A stretch of 64,000 bases of DNA from positions 1 through 64,000 of IMG/VR virus record IMGVR_UViG_3300044981_000029. The stretch is one strand, 5' to 3'. This DNA is from a virus. Below the pieces are notes generated by a model. It worked only from the letters and a program-made list of their open reading frames with translations. It was not told the origin of the DNA and did no database searches. This document shows positions 7,803 through 15,606 of this stretch, piece after piece (the first letter of the stretch is position 1; each line of letters begins with the position of its first letter). Both the position numbers and the translations under genes were made by a program.

Positions 7803-8422
7803 TGCTGAACAAGGTTGACTTCGGAACATATTCCCTGGCGCTGCTGACGATCCTTTGCCAAGCCGAGGCACAGGCGCAGACCGTTCAAACGACGATCGGA
7901 AAATATTTCACCAACGTTGCCGGATCTACCCTGACCCGCGCCAACAACACGGCGACGTATTCGGCGAACCAGACGGTATGCGCTGCGACTGCTACCACGA
8001 TCTGTGTACCCGGCACCATCTCGATCGCGGCTGTGAACAATGGCATCCAGTTCATCAATCGCGTTACCCTCCTCAAGTCAGGATCCGCGACGGCAAGTGC
8101 CAACTTCACGATATGGCTGTTTTCTGCCGCGCCAGGGACGGCTACGCCCAATCAATTCGACGCCACGGCATACAGCGGACCTCGCATCGCCGACATGCCG
8201 AACTACATCGGCAACGCAGCCTGCAATACGCCGCTGCCAACGTCGGACAGCACGGCCGGTGTGTGGTTTGAGTGCACGCTTAGCAATCCGAACACGGCCG
8301 GCGCCCTCGCTGCTCTGGCGCAGAGCGGAACGAACAGTATCAACTATCTGTTGTCGGTGACTGCGGCTTATGCGCCTGCTGCCAGCGAGACATTTACACC
8401 TTACGTCACCGGGTTCTACTAG
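7802..8422 (+). CDS. Virion or surface protein with signal-like N-terminus, 206 aa
   Basis: The first 26 residues contain a hydrophobic stretch (SLALLTILC) ending in AEAQAQT, which could be a signal peptide with an AQA cleavage site. The remainder is Thr/Ala/Asn-rich beta sequence with several Cys. It sits between two structural genes. A signal peptide is odd for a virion protein, so it could be a secreted accessory factor; unresolved. Confidence 0.5.
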   Translation: MLNKVDFGTYSLALLTILCQAEAQAQTVQTTIGKYFTNVAGSTLTRANNTATYSANQTVCAATATTICVPGTISIAAVNNGIQFINRVTLLKSGSATASANFTIWLFSAAPGTATPNQFDATAYSGPRIADMPNYIGNAACNTPLPTSDSTAGVWFECTLSNPNTAGALAALAQSGTNSINYLLSVTAAYAPAASETFTPYVTGFY

Positions 8423-8432
8423 GAGGTAGCAA

Positions 8433-9131
8433 TTGGCCTCAAGTGGAACCTATAACTTTGCACCATCTATAGGACAGTGCACGATTGCTGCGTTCGAGCG
8501 CATTCAATTGCGCCTGCCTCAATTGCGGACTGAGCATTTCAACACTGCGTTCTTTGAGAGCAATCTTCTCATGGCGCAGTTCAGCAATCTGCAGCCCAAT
8601 CTATGGAAGGTAACACAAACCCCTGTTAACCTGGTGAGCGGGACGGCCTCGTATTCCATCCCTTCCAACGTGGTCATGATCCTCGATGCGTGGATCTCTA
8701 CGAACTTCGGATCATCGCAGCAGAGCGATACATACATCACTCCGTTCAGCCGAACCGAATACGCCAGCACCGCGAACAAGAGCACTCCGGGGAAGCCAAC
8801 GACCTATTGGTTCGACCGCACACCACCAGCGCAGACCATAACCATGTGGCCGGTCCCGGATGCGAGCGGACCTTATGTGCTGAATTACTTCGCCTGTCTG
8901 CAAATGCAGGACAGCGCTCTGCAGAGCGGGCAAACTCCTGATTTGCCTTACCTCTGGCTGGACGCCTATGTGGCCGGTATGGCGCATCGCCTCGCTCGTG
9001 TGTATAAACCGGAACTGGAAGCGATACGAAAAACCGACGCTGGCGAGGCATGGAAGATCGCCGCAGAGCAGGGTGTTGAGAATGTTCCGCTATCTTTTGC
9101 GCCAACGATCCGCACATATTATCGGAGATAG
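8433..9131 (+). CDS. Head-to-tail adaptor / connector protein (gp4-like), copy 1
   Basis: 232 aa, TTG start seven bases after AGGAGG. An N-terminal helix pair (IAAFERIQLRLPQLRTEHFNTAFFESNLLMAQF) is followed by a beta core (YSIPSNVVMILDAWIS ... TITMWPVPDASGPYVLNYF) and a C-terminal helical part (LPYLWLDAYVAGMAHRLARVYKPE). This matches the plan of adaptor proteins that extend the portal in podovirus-type particles. A second protein of the same plan is at 13907. The homing endonuclease gene follows it after two bases. Confidence 0.6.
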   Translation: MASSGTYNFAPSIGQCTIAAFERIQLRLPQLRTEHFNTAFFESNLLMAQFSNLQPNLWKVTQTPVNLVSGTASYSIPSNVVMILDAWISTNFGSSQQSDTYITPFSRTEYASTANKSTPGKPTTYWFDRTPPAQTITMWPVPDASGPYVLNYFACLQMQDSALQSGQTPDLPYLWLDAYVAGMAHRLARVYKPELEAIRKTDAGEAWKIAAEQGVENVPLSFAPTIRTYYRR

Positions 9132-9133
9132 GT

Positions 9134-9667
9134 ATGCAGGAAAATTGGCGTCCAGTGGTTGATTATGAGGATCTGTACGAAGTCTCAGATCAGGGACGCG
9201 TGCGCAGCTTTGATCGAGTAACAGTTTTTAGTGATGGAAGAAAACGTACCTTTCGAGGACGAATGTTAACACCGGGTCATTCGCAAGGATATCCTCGCGT
9301 CAACCTCTATGCTGCTGACAAAAGCGTCAGGCCAAGAGTAATTCATCAGTTAGTTACGGAGGCATTTATCGGTCCATGTCCTGACGGACAAGAAGTTCGT
9401 CATTACGATGGGGACAAAAAGAACTGTACTCTTGGTAACCTTATATACGGTACGCGTAGCGATAATTATTTCGACAAGTATCGTCATGGCAAGGATGTTC
9501 GAGGCGCCCGTCACGGCATGTCAAAACTTACTGAAGAAATGGTTATTTCTATCCGCAAGATGTGCGCCGATGGCAGATATACGCAGACGCAGATTGCCAA
9601 ATTCTTTGATATAGATCCTAGCCACGTTTCTGATCTAAAAAACCGGTACCGATGGGGGCACATTTGA
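9134..9667 (+). CDS. HNH homing endonuclease with NUMOD4 domain
   Basis: 177 aa. The N-terminus (ENWRPVVDYEDLYEVSDQGRVRSFDR) is a NUMOD4 DNA-recognition motif. The middle (VIHQLVTEAFIGPCPDGQEVRHYDGDKKNCTLGNLIYGT) is the HNH nuclease core with H-x-D replaced by RHYDGDKKN and the usual L-x-NL ending. The C-terminus (TQTQIAKFFDIDPSHVSDLKN) is a helix-turn-helix. It is A/T-richer than the genes around it. It probably moves as a free-standing intron-less homing gene and has split an adaptor/tail gene neighbourhood. Confidence 0.85.
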   Translation: MQENWRPVVDYEDLYEVSDQGRVRSFDRVTVFSDGRKRTFRGRMLTPGHSQGYPRVNLYAADKSVRPRVIHQLVTEAFIGPCPDGQEVRHYDGDKKNCTLGNLIYGTRSDNYFDKYRHGKDVRGARHGMSKLTEEMVISIRKMCADGRYTQTQIAKFFDIDPSHVSDLKNRYRWGHI

Positions 9668-9701
9668 GCTGGCGCAAGCACCCAAAACACACTCGAACCA
9701 G

Positions 9702-9749
9702 CCCGCGATCTCCGGAGGGTTGGGGGACATGCGATCGCAGCGGGTTTTT
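9702..9749 (+). terminator. Possible imperfect terminator after the homing endonuclease gene
   Basis: CCCGC at 9702-9706 pairs with GCGGG at 9740-9744, followed by TTTTT. Inner GATC sequences may extend the stem with a bulge, but the loop is long. The stretch 9668-9801 otherwise holds no convincing gene and may be a scar of the endonuclease insertion. Confidence 0.35.
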
Positions 9750-9801
9750 AGGACAATGTCGCGATCTAGTTGTACAGACCGAATGGCGCGGGCTGCGCCT
9801 G

Positions 9802-10035
9802 ATGCCGACCAACATTCGCGTCTTGCCGCAGTATCTCGACAAACCCCAACGCCAGCTCGGCGCCAACATCCTGTCACCCGATCCAGTGCCGCTGCAGAAC
9901 GCTCGACCCGAGCAGTACCCGATCGACGAAATTTGGCCGCGTCTGCTCCAGAATGGACAGCCTCGGTATTTGCAGCGGTCTGAATGCTCTCGATCATTGC
10001 AGGCGTCGGCTTACTTTGCGCAGGGCAAGTTCTGA
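9802..10035 (+). CDS. Hypothetical protein, 77 aa
   Basis: Reads MPTNIRVLPQYLDKPQ with a Pro/Gln/Arg-rich body; ends in TGA overlapping the ATG of the next gene. The ATG at 9802 was chosen because upstream codons in the same frame look non-coding. No strong ribosome-binding site is visible. The frame could be the 3' remainder of a gene broken by the homing endonuclease. Confidence 0.45.
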   Translation: MPTNIRVLPQYLDKPQRQLGANILSPDPVPLQNARPEQYPIDEIWPRLLQNGQPRYLQRSECSRSLQASAYFAQGKF

Positions 10036-10529
10036 TGGCGGTTCAGAATCCAGCGTTTCTCGGCATATTCCAAGGCGGTCAAATGACCGACCTGCCGCCA
10101 TTTCCGTTTTCGGTGGATCTGACGGCGTTGTTCGAGATCGTTTCGCCGGGCAATGAGATTGCCGGCGTCAACTATTCGATATCGGCACTTCAGGTCGCTC
10201 AACTCATCGGTGGCGTGATCTATTCCCAGCCTACGTTTGTGCTTGCGGGGTCGTCGTACGATTCGGTCATTACTGACACGAGGATTCTGGTCAACAAAAC
10301 GATCGGGTCCGCGACATCGATCGTTCTAGCGCCGTCTGCGGGATATCAGTTGCCGGTTCTGGTGAAGGACTTGAAGGGGGACTCCGCAACTAACCCGATT
10401 ACGGTGACATTCTCGTCCGGACAGACGCTTGACGGACTTTCTCCTGCCCAAGTCGTCATCGAGAATCCCTACGGATATTTCTGGTTCAATCCTCTGGCGG
10501 CCGGAGGATGGTACGATGCGGCTAATTAG
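10035..10529 (+). CDS. Virion structural protein, 164 aa
   Basis: ATG overlaps the preceding stop (TGATG). The N-terminus is MAVQNPAFLGIFQGGQ; the body is beta-rich (ITVTFSSGQTLDG). The ending NPYGYFWFNPLAAGGWY is aromatic, as in phage tail or baseplate-like proteins. It overlaps the fibre gene by 14 bases, suggesting coupled expression of a fibre-attached protein. Confidence 0.55.
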   Translation: MAVQNPAFLGIFQGGQMTDLPPFPFSVDLTALFEIVSPGNEIAGVNYSISALQVAQLIGGVIYSQPTFVLAGSSYDSVITDTRILVNKTIGSATSIVLAPSAGYQLPVLVKDLKGDSATNPITVTFSSGQTLDGLSPAQVVIENPYGYFWFNPLAAGGWYDAAN

Positions 10530-12903
10530 AGCACTCATCATTGGTGCGCTGCTTGGCTTTGCGAGCCCTGCGGCAGCGCAATCGGGGTGTGGCGGCCAAG
10601 CTCAGGCCAATCAATTCTGTGGCAATGGCGCATCCGCTGGCATCCCCGGCTTTCGCCTGCTTCCTCCCGGAGGCACCACGCCGATCAACGGTGGAACGGT
10701 GCTCGGCAACCCAACCGGCGCATCCGCGCTACCGACCGCCACGCCTACGCCCTTGCTTGGCATCCCCGGAACGACACAAGGGACGCTGGGCTTTTCCGGT
10801 CTGACAAGCGGCACCGTGACGCTGGCGCCGCAGTCCGTGGCCGGTTCGGTCGCACTGACACTGCCGAATACGAGCGGGACGATCGCGGACGGCGCCGCCA
10901 CTCCGCTGGTGTTGAGTTCGACGACCGGTGGGTTGACATGCCCGACCTGTGTTACGTCGTCGGGGGGTGGCGCCATCACTGGGACGCTGCCGATTTCGGT
11001 AAGTGCGGCTGGCGTGGTGTCACTGGCCACACCGGTTAGCCTCGCCTTCGGTGGCACCAATGCCAACCTGACAGCCTCGAACGGCGGAATCCTGTGGTCG
11101 AACGCAACGCAGGCTCAAATCCTTGCGGGCACGGCGACGGCCCGGCAAATGCTCCAGTCCGGGGCTACGGCGACGCCCGCATGGTCAACCGACGTTTGGC
11201 CGGCCACAACTGCGGCGGGAACGCTACTGACCTCTGCGACGGCCAATACGATTACAGCCTCCGCCACTCCCACATTGGGCGTGGCGGGATCTTTGCAGGG
11301 CACCTTGGGATTTTCCGGCGTCACGAGCGGCACCGCAACAGTCACCGCCCAAGCCGCCGCCGGAAGCCCGACGCTTACCCTTCCAAACGCGACTGGCACG
11401 CTGGCAGATGGCGCGTCTGCGCCGTTGGCTCTGAGTGCCACGACCGGAAATCTGACGATTACAGGCGCTGCGGGCCAAGTTTTGGCTGGCGCCACCCCAG
11501 CATTCACAGCCACGCCGGTTCTCGGCGTCGCAGGTTCAACAGTAGGCTCTCTTGGATTCCAGAACGCCACCAGCGGAACGTCCACGTTGCAGCCGGTGAC
11601 AGGAGCGCTAGGAACACCGGTAATTCTGGTCCCTAATTCCTCTGGGACTATGGCAGTTAGCGCCTCGTCACCACTAACGCTTAATGCATCCACTGGTGCG
11701 TTAGCATGCCCAACATGCGTGACATCTTCTAGCTTGGTGGTGGGTACCACAGCGATCGCCAGCGGCACAACCACGAGAATCCTATTTGATAATGCAGGAG
11801 TATTGGGTGAATACACACTTACTGGCACAGGCACCACAGTTGCGATGTCGGCGGGTCCGACGTTCAGCGGAACTGTTGTAGCTCCAACTATCGCGGGAGG
11901 AACTGGAGCGGCTTCGAGCTTGCTTCTTCAGAGTACATCCGGCGCCGGTACCACGGACTTCATCGCTTTTCAGACTGCTTCTCAAGTTGAGCGTATGCGG
12001 ATCTTGACCGGTGGCAACGTTGGGATCGGTACGAACGCTCCACAATCGCTATTGCATATAAACAAGAATGCAACACAGAACGTTGCCGCCATAGTCGGAA
12101 CAAGCAGCCTCCAGCTAACCGGACTAGATGCTTCGCCAACGTACATGGAGATCAATGGATTTGGAGCTAATCCACAAATCAATATGACTAGATCCGACGG
12201 CACCGCTGCAAGCAAAACAGCAGTTTTGAGCAACGATAATCTATTCATACTTAACGGCGTTGGATACGACGGAACGGCCTACGGATCACTTGATTCTGCG
12301 ATAATTGTGAAGGCCGCACAAAACTTCGCAGTTGGGTCTCACGGCACATTCGTTTCAATATTTACGACGCCAAATAACACAGTATCGATAGCTGAAGCCG
12401 CTAGATTTCAGGCATCTGGCGGTATATCGATAGGCACCACTACAGATCCCGGACTCGGAAGTATCCAGGTCAATGGTCAGGAATTCATTCCAAACGCGGC
12501 TAGCGACTCGGGGCTGACCGACAGTACTGCGTGCCTCCGAACGTCGAATGGGCAAATACTGAAAGGATCCGGAACCCTCGGTATTTGCCTTGGCACATCC
12601 AGCGCACGCTACAAAAACAACATAGTTGATTTGCGTGATGGTATCGACCAAATCGATGCGTTGCGCGCGATCAACTTCAATTATAAGCCGAAAATGGGTC
12701 ACGATCCTGCAAAGGTTCAGTACGGCTTCACGGCTGAAGAAGTTTACAAGGTTCTGCCTAAGCTTGTCGATTTGGACGACCGAGGACGACCTAATACCGT
12801 AGATATTCTTGGTATGGTTCCTGTTCTGGTAAAGGCAGTTCAACAACTCAAGGCTGATAACTACGACCTTAGGCGGCGAATGGAGAAACTGGAAAGTCGC
12901 TAA
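10516..12903 (+). CDS. Tail fibre / spike with C-terminal peptidase S74 chaperone domain
   Basis: 795 aa. The ATG at 10516 lies eight bases after GGAGG, and its first residues (RLIRALIIGALLGFASPAAAQ) look like a signal peptide, unusual for a fibre. Three approximate repeats (about residues 82-150, 256-320 and 336-415) share GTLGF-SG-TSGT ... TLPN-SGT-ADGA. The final ~100 residues (ARYKNNIVDLRDG ... QYGFTAEEVYKVLPKLV ... LVKAVQQL) are the S74 intramolecular chaperone that trimerises and then cleaves itself from phage fibres and endosialidases. It is the likely host-recognition protein. Confidence 0.85.
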   Translation: MRLIRALIIGALLGFASPAAAQSGCGGQAQANQFCGNGASAGIPGFRLLPPGGTTPINGGTVLGNPTGASALPTATPTPLLGIPGTTQGTLGFSGLTSGTVTLAPQSVAGSVALTLPNTSGTIADGAATPLVLSSTTGGLTCPTCVTSSGGGAITGTLPISVSAAGVVSLATPVSLAFGGTNANLTASNGGILWSNATQAQILAGTATARQMLQSGATATPAWSTDVWPATTAAGTLLTSATANTITASATPTLGVAGSLQGTLGFSGVTSGTATVTAQAAAGSPTLTLPNATGTLADGASAPLALSATTGNLTITGAAGQVLAGATPAFTATPVLGVAGSTVGSLGFQNATSGTSTLQPVTGALGTPVILVPNSSGTMAVSASSPLTLNASTGALACPTCVTSSSLVVGTTAIASGTTTRILFDNAGVLGEYTLTGTGTTVAMSAGPTFSGTVVAPTIAGGTGAASSLLLQSTSGAGTTDFIAFQTASQVERMRILTGGNVGIGTNAPQSLLHINKNATQNVAAIVGTSSLQLTGLDASPTYMEINGFGANPQINMTRSDGTAASKTAVLSNDNLFILNGVGYDGTAYGSLDSAIIVKAAQNFAVGSHGTFVSIFTTPNNTVSIAEAARFQASGGISIGTTTDPGLGSIQVNGQEFIPNAASDSGLTDSTACLRTSNGQILKGSGTLGICLGTSSARYKNNIVDLRDGIDQIDALRAINFNYKPKMGHDPAKVQYGFTAEEVYKVLPKLVDLDDRGRPNTVDILGMVPVLVKAVQQLKADNYDLRRRMEKLESR

Positions 12904-12905
12904 CC

Positions 12906-13910
12906 ATGATGAGCAGAAGAAAAGCGGTGCTATCGATATCTGCAATATTATCGTTGGCATGTTCTACACGGATAGTTTTCTGCAAAGGGACAAGAATGAA
13001 GACCTATTTTGGAGACTCAATGACAGCCGCCGCTGGTGCGCAACTCGTGCTCGGATCGGCTGGCGTCTATTATCCATGGATCATCGCTGCTCACCAAGGA
13101 GAACCTAATTTCGTCGATGTCGCGGTCAACGGAGCAAAATCACAGGACCAGATCGACCTGATTTATGCGCATTCTGTCGTGGCTGGAGATGAGCTGTTTT
13201 GCCTGCTCGGGACCAACGATCGCGTGGCATATGGCGGGTCGTCCGGTGCGCAGGAACTCTTTCAGAACTCCATGTCGGCCGCAGCCTACTGGCTGGCTGG
13301 CGGCAAGAAGCTACCGAGCGCGGATTGGACATTGACCGGTACGGGGTGGGGGAACTCAAGCCAGTTCGGCACGGCATTTTGCCGAGCGAGCGGTGTGTCG
13401 GGAGATTATGCGGAGGCCACCTTCAACGGGGACGTGTGTCTGTTCGGCTATGCTTTGGTTGACGGCTTCAACGGGACATTCACGCTGGCGGTCGATGGCG
13501 CTAGCCAAGGAACTTTCTCCTGCCTTTCGCCTACGACGATAGGCGGCACCGGATATGGACCCGGCTTGATGCGCATCGCTGGATTTGGCCCAGGATCCCA
13601 TACGCTTCGCGCGACTGTGGTGAGCAACGGACTCGGCCTCAATTGGCTTGGTAGCGGTGTCCCCGCCGGCAGTTCGGTCTACCTGCTCACCCAGCCCCGC
13701 ACATCGAATACGGCCGATGATTCAAACGTGGCCATATACAACGGCATCCTGGCCGGAATAGCCTCGCAGGCGACCGCAGATGGATATAGCGTGACGCTCA
13801 TTGACACTGGATCAACGATAGATCCAACCATAGACCTAGCGGATGCCGCTCATCCAAATGGTCGAGGACAAGCAAAAATGGCGGCGGAAGTTTTGAGTAT
13901 CATTCCATGA
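12906..13910 (+). CDS. SGNH-family hydrolase (esterase/deacetylase), fibre-associated
   Basis: 334 aa from the first ATG, or 304 from the ATG at 12996. Three SGNH blocks are visible: GDS at residues 36-38 (nucleophile Ser), GTND at 102-105 (block III) and DAAHPNG with His about 316 (catalytic Asp/His). A beta-jelly-like insertion (about 160-260) separates them. Such enzymes remove acetyl or other acyl groups from surface polysaccharide. Directly downstream of the fibre gene, it likely clears O-acetyl groups from host glycans during adsorption. The substrate is inferred. Confidence 0.75.
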   Translation: MMSRRKAVLSISAILSLACSTRIVFCKGTRMKTYFGDSMTAAAGAQLVLGSAGVYYPWIIAAHQGEPNFVDVAVNGAKSQDQIDLIYAHSVVAGDELFCLLGTNDRVAYGGSSGAQELFQNSMSAAAYWLAGGKKLPSADWTLTGTGWGNSSQFGTAFCRASGVSGDYAEATFNGDVCLFGYALVDGFNGTFTLAVDGASQGTFSCLSPTTIGGTGYGPGLMRIAGFGPGSHTLRATVVSNGLGLNWLGSGVPAGSSVYLLTQPRTSNTADDSNVAIYNGILAGIASQATADGYSVTLIDTGSTIDPTIDLADAAHPNGRGQAKMAAEVLSIIP

Positions 13911-14623
13911 GTTACACATACACATCGTTCACTACGACTCTTGCGAATTTTCTCGTCATCCCCACGAGTGACACGAATTTCATTCAGGCTATTCCTGCAA
14001 TCATTGATGATGCCGAACAAAAAATATACCGCGACCTCCAGTTACTGAACACAATCGTTCGGGATTCGACGGGCGCGCTCACGGCAGGAAACCGCAATTT
14101 CTCATTACCGACGGATCAAGGCGTTTTTCTCGTGACAGAAAACTTCAATGTCATCACCCCGGCAGGAACGACAAACCCGGAATTTGGGACGCGCAATCCG
14201 CTATTGCCTGCCAGTAAGGAAACGCTGGACTATCTTTGGCCAGCCGCGACCGGATCAACCGTTCCGGTATACTTCGCTCCGATCACGCAGGGCGCATTCA
14301 TCGTCGGACCTTGGCCGGATCAGAACTACACGATTGAGGTTGTCGGAACGCAGCGACCGGCACCGTTGTCTGCGACGAATACGACAACGCTGCTATCGAC
14401 GTATCTGCCGGATCTGTTCATGTGTGCCGCACTCGTCATGGGCGCTGGATATCTCAAGAATTTCGGCGCTGCTGCCGACGATCCGCAATCCGGCGTGACG
14501 TGGTCAACAAAGTACGACCAAGCCATGGCCACCGCAAAGACCGAAGAGTTCCTGAAGAAATTTCAGGGTCAAGGATGGAGCTCGGAAGACACGAGCCCAA
14601 CCGTGACGCCACCGAGGACATAG
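13907..14623 (+). CDS. Head-to-tail adaptor / connector protein (gp4-like), copy 2
   Basis: 238 aa; overlaps the SGNH gene by ATGA. The N-terminus (YTYTSFTTTLANFL ... IPAIIDDAEQKIYRDLQLLNTI) is the recurrent start of podovirus adaptor proteins. FSLPTDQGVFLVTENFNV and FIVGPWPDQNYTIEVVGTQRP form the beta core, and a helical end follows. It has the same plan as the protein at 8433 but little direct identity. Confidence 0.6.
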   Translation: MSYTYTSFTTTLANFLVIPTSDTNFIQAIPAIIDDAEQKIYRDLQLLNTIVRDSTGALTAGNRNFSLPTDQGVFLVTENFNVITPAGTTNPEFGTRNPLLPASKETLDYLWPAATGSTVPVYFAPITQGAFIVGPWPDQNYTIEVVGTQRPAPLSATNTTTLLSTYLPDLFMCAALVMGAGYLKNFGAAADDPQSGVTWSTKYDQAMATAKTEEFLKKFQGQGWSSEDTSPTVTPPRT

Positions 14624-14624
14624 C

Positions 14625-15605
14625 ATGGCTGAGCCACAGACGGTTAATGGTGGGTTGATAGTTCCAAATACAGGTGATCTTGTCGGAACTTGGGGATCCG
14701 CAGCCCTTAACCCCGATTTTGTTGCCATCGATGGCTTTCTGTGCGGTGTTCAGACCATTAGTGTTGGTAGTTCTCCAATAACTCTCACTGCGCCCGCTGG
14801 ATTCACGCCGACCCCTAGCGGGGGTCCGACGCAGGCGCAGAACATGGCATTGAAATTCACCGGGACGCTCACGACAAGCGTGACCGTGACGTTACCGTTG
14901 CCGGGGATGTATATCATCCATAACCTACTCAGTGGAGGATTTCAAAATTTCGCCCTGATTTTAGCTGCTGCTGGATCCGGACAGGTTGTTTCGACATGTC
15001 CTGGATCAGCTCAGCGCATCTATAACGACGGAACTAATGTTTATTTGGTCGATCTACCGCCGGTTGGAAGTTTCCTTGACCTATATACTGCGTCGGTTCC
15101 TGCTTGGATAAACGCTTGCACGGTTCCTCCATATCTGTACTGTAATGGATCAACATTTAACGGGACTACGTATCCGTTCTTGGCCGCCCTGTTAGGAACT
15201 CTGTCATTGCCTGACTTGAGAGGCAGATCAAGGGCCGCCTTTAATGACGGGACGAACCGGATTACTGCCGCTGGATCTGGCGTGAATGGTGACGCTGTGG
15301 GCTCTGCCGGTGGGCAGCAAAACGTCACGTTAGGAACCTCTAACCTGCCGCCATACACCCCAGGAGGCACGCCAGCCTGCACTGGCATTCTGTTGAATGG
15401 GTCAACCTCTATCACGTTGGGAACGCCGAGTGCTGGAGGTTTTGCGCCGGGTAGCGGGCCACAGCCAGGCGCAAATGGGGTTACCGTTTCTGCTACGTTG
15501 GGAACGTTTTCTTTCAATGGAAATCCTCAAGGTGGTAGCAGCATTCCATTCACGAATATGTCTCCGGTTACTATTGCGGGCATTATGTTGATCAGGGCCG
15601 CATGA
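14625..15605 (+). CDS. Tail collar domain protein
   Basis: 326 aa. Residues about 145-225 (GSFLDLYTASVPAWINACTVPPYLYCNGSTFNGTTYPFLAALLG ... LPDLRGRSRAAFND) are the phage tail collar domain, found at fibre or baseplate tips. The C-terminal part is Gly/Asn/Thr-rich. It probably forms part of the tail fibre or receptor-binding apparatus with the genes at 10516 and 12906. The ATG follows the previous stop by one base. Confidence 0.75.
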   Translation: MAEPQTVNGGLIVPNTGDLVGTWGSAALNPDFVAIDGFLCGVQTISVGSSPITLTAPAGFTPTPSGGPTQAQNMALKFTGTLTTSVTVTLPLPGMYIIHNLLSGGFQNFALILAAAGSGQVVSTCPGSAQRIYNDGTNVYLVDLPPVGSFLDLYTASVPAWINACTVPPYLYCNGSTFNGTTYPFLAALLGTLSLPDLRGRSRAAFNDGTNRITAAGSGVNGDAVGSAGGQQNVTLGTSNLPPYTPGGTPACTGILLNGSTSITLGTPSAGGFAPGSGPQPGANGVTVSATLGTFSFNGNPQGGSSIPFTNMSPVTIAGIMLIRAA

Positions 15606-15606
15606 G

